Of a stretch of 64,000 nt of DNA, positions 60,593-64,000 are shown in pieces. The position numbers were made by a program, and so were the translations under genes. Within the stretch, counting starts at the first letter, position 1, and every line of letters starts with the position of its first letter. The stretch covers positions 248,001-312,000 of the forward strand of contig VZTI01005567.1 in assembly GCA_013397865.1 (NCBI GenBank), written 5' to 3'. The notes under the pieces were generated by a model. The model searched no databases and had not been told where the DNA came from. It saw only the letters and a program-made list of their open reading frames with translations. The stretch is from Struthidea cinerea (Eukaryota; Chordata; Aves; Passeriformes; Corcoracidae).

Positions 60593-61984
60593 GTAGGTGA
60601 AGGGTTTGTTTTGTTTTAAAGGGAACTTTTGAATTACATTTCACTTAAATAATGTGGGTCAAAGGAAACTATGCTTCCAGTTATCCAGCCCATCCTAAGG
60701 AAGCAGGGTGCAGTCAGGGATGTGGTATAGGAGAGAGCAATCTGTACAGGTCCCTAAACCACAATATGTCCATTGACAGGGCAACCCCTGATTTCCTGCT
60801 CAGAACCAGGACAGTTTGTAGTTTTTTACCAGAAATGCCTCCCACAGGGCTCCCAGCTCTGTTACTACCATCCTTGGACCTACAATTCCCAGATTTCTTG
60901 ACGTATTTACATATATACTGTGCAAAACCTGGTTCTGCTGTAAGGTCCTGTTTTATCTAAATCCTGCAGCTCTAAGGCCCTATTAACCCAGCTTTGAAGG
61001 AAACAGAAGAAAAAGCCTTGGTGAGAGCTGTGAGTAACACCATGGCTTCTTCCTGCCCAGAGCAGGGTCCTGAGACTGGGATCAGCAAAGGCTCTGCCTC
61101 CCACCTCCTCCTGCCCAAAGCAAGAACAAACTCTTAACCCTTCCCTCAGTTGCACTTTCCTCAGTGAGTGCATGCCACCCTGCACCATAACACCTTTTAC
61201 AGTCCAGACCCTTGTCCCTCTCACTGCCTATGTGAGGGTGCAGAGCTGGCAGCCTCAAATGCAGCTCCTGCCTTCAATGTCCAGCCACAAAACATAAATT
61301 CTGACAGCACTGCCCACAGAGCTTTGGGGGTGCCTGTGAAGTGCACAGTCCTCCACACTTCCCCTGCAGTGTTACTCCTGACAGCAGCTGTAGGAGCTGA
61401 CACTCACATTTGAGGATGAAACTTATTTAGGGGACTAGAGATTAGAGAGGAGGAGCTGTTGGGCTGTAAGATTTGTCTCAGGTTGTCATAAATGAGAGGA
61501 AAAAAGAAATGCATTTTCCTTATACAGACTGTACAAGAAGGGGTGGGGAGAGGAGATTGGGTGTTATTGTTAAGGCTTGTGATCTACAGACCTTGCTTGA
61601 TTTTTCTGTGATATTTTAAAGAATATTCTCAAGATACTGTGTGTAACCTGTATCTATCAGCTGAGGCAATTTGCCATTTTCCCACCTCTTGAAGGTGCTA
61701 ATTATTCAGCTAAGACAGCAATGTGAGCAAATGCTTGTGCTTTCGATTATCTACTTGGTTTTAATAACTATTTAATGCAGTTTGCTTGTTTGAGAACAAG
61801 CTGGAAACAGCTGCAGCTGCACACCAGATGTGCCCAGCCCAGCACGTAACAGTTTGCGTTTGTGTCCCCAGGAGATGCTCCATGGGCCATGGATCCCGCT
61901 TGCACGGCAGGGACACAACATCGCTCCCTGGATTTGAGAACCTCACCATGGGGTACAACAAATACCTCCGGCCCTACTTTGGTG
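60503..61984 (+). CDS. GABRP: GABRP, GABA-A receptor pi subunit (first coding exons, 3' part outside window)
   Basis: Two exons, 60503-60592 and 61872-61984, splice in phase (AG plus G makes Arg). They give 56 residues plus one base of a Gly codon, reading from a signal peptide into the start of the extracellular domain. The family is the Cys-loop pentameric ligand-gated ion channels; pi-containing receptors conduct chloride at the plasma membrane in response to GABA. The segment LPGFENLT, then [12 protein letters not shown], aligns with human GABRP as I recall it ([21 protein letters not shown] region), and the distance from Met to LPG is 39 residues against 40. The ligand-binding loops, Cys-loop and four membrane helices must lie beyond 64000. 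Position just downstream of KCNIP1 on the same strand agrees with the human order. Confidence 0.9.
60593..61871 (+). other. GABRP: GABRP intron between signal-peptide exon and next exon
   Basis: GTAGGT to CCCCAG, phase 2. No other feature recognised. Confidence 0.75.
61872..61984 (+). CDS. GABRP: GABRP exon, start of the extracellular domain
   Basis: The acceptor is TTTGCGTTTGTGTCCCCAG and the donor is GTATGT. The exon is 113 nt: one base completing Arg, 37 codons and one base of Gly. It begins RCSMGHGSRLHGRDTTS, which is not conserved, and continues with [20 protein letters not shown], which is diagnostic for GABA-A subunits and closest to pi. Asn 42 in Asn-Leu-Thr is a potential N-glycosylation site that human pi also has. 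A second AG at 61909-61910 is in the same phase and would remove 13 residues. Confidence 0.93.
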
Positions 61985-63125
61985 GTATGTTGGCTTCACA
62001 CATGGGAGCATTTAAAATCGGTCTGTAAGGCTCGTGTGGAGGCGAGAGCAGGCTTTAAGCTTGTTCTAGGATGCTGCAGTTTCAAAGGTTGTGTTTCTTT
62101 TAAATGAGTTGGTGTCCCAGGCTGCCCTCCTTTCTGTGCACTCACTGTTGTCTTGAATAGCTGGTGCACGTATGTGAGGGGCTTGGGAACATGTGCAGCT
62201 GTGAGGTGAAGAGCAGGGAATTTATAAACTTTAGCGTCTCTGTGAAAGACCTGACTGAATAACTAAATTCTGCTCTGTACAAGCTTTTGTTTAGAGCCTG
62301 ACCCTTGTGAATTTCTGCTTTACTTTTGCTCATGTACAGCTATTACAGCTATTTATGCAGTTACAGAGGAACAAAGCCATTCTTCTTGCCAGGAACATTG
62401 ACTTTTGACATGGTTTCACTTCACACTGAGACACAAACCTGTTTCAAACCCTGGTGAGACTGGGGAGTCGGGAGCAGGCAGGTATTTAGGAACTTACCTG
62501 AGGCTATTGAGCAATTTGGGTGTCAGGTCTCCCACCTTCCAAGTGAGTGCTGTCATCACACCGAGGAAAGGGTTTCTCAGAATGACATTCAGAACCTGAA
62601 AAGTATAATTGAAAGTTTAAGAAACAGCAATGACCATTTTTATTTCTATTAATTTTGGTTTTGTGCCTGAACCCATTAATGAAAAATTGACATAAAAATT
62701 TCTCATTGGCTTTCAAAAGGCCTTGGATGTTTCCCATTGTAGACTGATCTGCTGTTACTGGCAGCCCTGAGCTGCTTTCTTTTTCAGACCATAGTAATAA
62801 ATTTCTGGGACAATACAGAATTTACCATCTTGTTATGCCTAGAATGCCTGACCGGATGCAGGACTAGAAAAGCTCCTCTAAATCCTGTGACACCAGTGAG
62901 CAGATGCTTCTTTGTGAGATAACAGAGATCAACTGCAGCAAACGTTAAACGAGCAGGGTCAGGACTCTGGTGTGACCTCCCCCCGAGGCCGAGTCCTCAC
63001 AGATGTGTCCCGGGGTCAGTAACTGCAGTGGGCTTCAAGAGTGTGAATAGACAGAGACGTGAACGACAGCTACTTTAAAAAATACACATCTTTTGTAAAT
63101 GAAATACATTTATGAACAGTTTAAA

Positions 63126-63141
63126 ACAAACAAACAAACAA
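63126..63141. repeat. (AAAC)n short repeat
   Basis: Four AAAC/CAAA units in the GABRP intron. Confidence 0.85.
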
Positions 63142-63351
63142 AGCCAAAACCACCTGGAAAGAGATTTAGAAATTGTGTCCATTGATCATTCCTCGCTGTG
63201 ATTTGGATGCTGAAAAGGAGTTTCAGAGGACCCACGAGCAAGGGCAGCGCTGTGTTGTCACCCAGGCAGAGAGGGCTGGGTGCTGGAAAGTGCCGAGCCG
63301 CGCTCGGAGCCGCGCGTTCCCCCGGCATCGACGGAGCCCGGCCCGGCGCTG

Positions 63352-63595
63352 GGTCCCTGTGTCCCCGTGTCCCCCTCTCCCCGTGTCCCCGTATCCCCCG
63401 TCCTCATGTCGCGGTGTCCCCGTGTCCCCCTCTCCCTATGTCGCTGTGTCCCGTGTACTCCTGTCCTCGTGTCGCGGTGTCCCCGTGTCCCCCTCTCCCT
63501 ATGTCGCTGTGTCCCGTGTACTCCTGTCCTCGTGTCGCGGTGTCCCCGTGTCCCCCTCTCCCCCCCTCCCTGTGTCCCCGTGTCCCCAGGCCCGG
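63352..63595. repeat. GC-rich minisatellite with 63-bp higher-order unit
   Basis: The short motif GTGTCCCC recurs throughout, and a 63-base unit containing GCGGTGTCCCCGTGTCCCCC repeats with starts at 63411, 63474 and 63537, the first two copies nearly identical. The + strand is C/T-rich. As 63 is divisible by three, each frame repeats the same 21-residue peptide, producing several overlapping open frames on both strands that should not be read as genes. Confidence 0.95.
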
Positions 63596-64000
63596 GCGGT
63601 GCTGCCCTCTCGCGGTGGATCCCGGAAGCGCCGCTCGGGTTGCGGATCCGTCAGGTGGGAGCTGAAACCTGGCAAAGGCTGCTGCTCCTCTGGGTTTCTG
63701 TGCCTGTTCTCGGGAATCAGGGGCCTTCTCTGCCTCTCGCTGCTCCTCCCCAGGAACCGGGGCTGCCATCGCTCCCTGAGCTGTGAGAAGCGCTCTGCGC
63801 AGAGGTCCCTGGCCTGGCCGCTCTGTGGCTGGTGTGGGCTGTGAAGCAAGGGACAAAGTGGCCCTGGCTGCCTGTCCAACGGCAAATGCCACTGAAATGC
63901 TGCTGATTTAAACTGCTGAGCTTCACAGCCAGTGCTGCTGGGTATTTGCCCCCTGCTACCATCACCAAACACAGAACTCCAGCTTCCTAACCGTGATGAC

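Larger units (their letters stand above)
61985..64000 (+). other. GABRP: GABRP intron (incomplete)
   Basis: Starts GTATGT after the FGG exon. The next expected exon (EPVQIALTLDIASI in human, as I recall it) does not appear before 64000. The stretch contains an (AAAC)n tract at 63126-63141, a GC-rich minisatellite at 63352-63595 and a CpG-rich area around it. Confidence 0.8.

Noticed and set aside
63173..63844. 223-codon + strand open frame
   Set aside because: Produced by a 63-bp minisatellite whose unit is a multiple of three; five overlapping frames are open for the same reason.

Overview
The window is vertebrate nuclear DNA, most likely from a bird and probably a songbird. The evidence is split genes with GT-AG introns, CR1 LINE 3'-end fragments in both orientations, a solo LTR resembling avian endogenous-retrovirus LTRs, and low coding density. 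Two genes are recognisable, both on the + strand: KCNIP1 (Kv4 potassium-channel interacting protein 1), missing its first exon or exons, followed by the first exons of GABRP (GABA-A receptor pi subunit). As I recall, KCNIP1 then GABRP on the same strand is also the human chromosome 5q order, so this looks like a conserved syntenic block.

Layout. 1-26496 appears to be the intron upstream of the first common KCNIP1 exon; it holds a 49-bp minisatellite at the window's left edge, CR1 fragments, a 373-bp solo LTR with a perfect 5-bp target-site duplication, and a 42-base assembly gap. 26497-41495 contains seven KCNIP1 coding exons whose lengths and phases join into one uninterrupted 196-residue reading frame (125+70+71+108+105+63+48 nt including the stop). 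From 41496 a 3' UTR begins; a proximal AATAAA lies 212 bases after the stop and several distal ones follow, the best near 45286. About 45.3-60.5 kb is intergenic or GABRP 5' territory with two CpG-dense clusters and a few exon-like segments, but no protein I can recognise. 60503-60592 and 61872-61984 are two GABRP exons (signal peptide, then the start of the extracellular domain). The remainder to 64000 is GABRP intron, with a GC-rich 63-bp minisatellite near 63.4-63.6 kb.

Biology. KCNIP1 encodes a cytosolic EF-hand subunit of A-type (Kv4) potassium channels; GABRP encodes a subunit of a GABA-gated chloride channel. They are neighbours but need not act together. I found no operon-like cluster, CRISPR array, tRNA or rRNA gene, and no convincing novel multi-gene system. 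The most unusual items are the minisatellite that is open in three frames, the intact solo LTR, the divergent GABRP N-terminus with an in-phase alternative acceptor, and the unexplained exon-like segments before GABRP. Protein comparisons were made from memory, without database searches.
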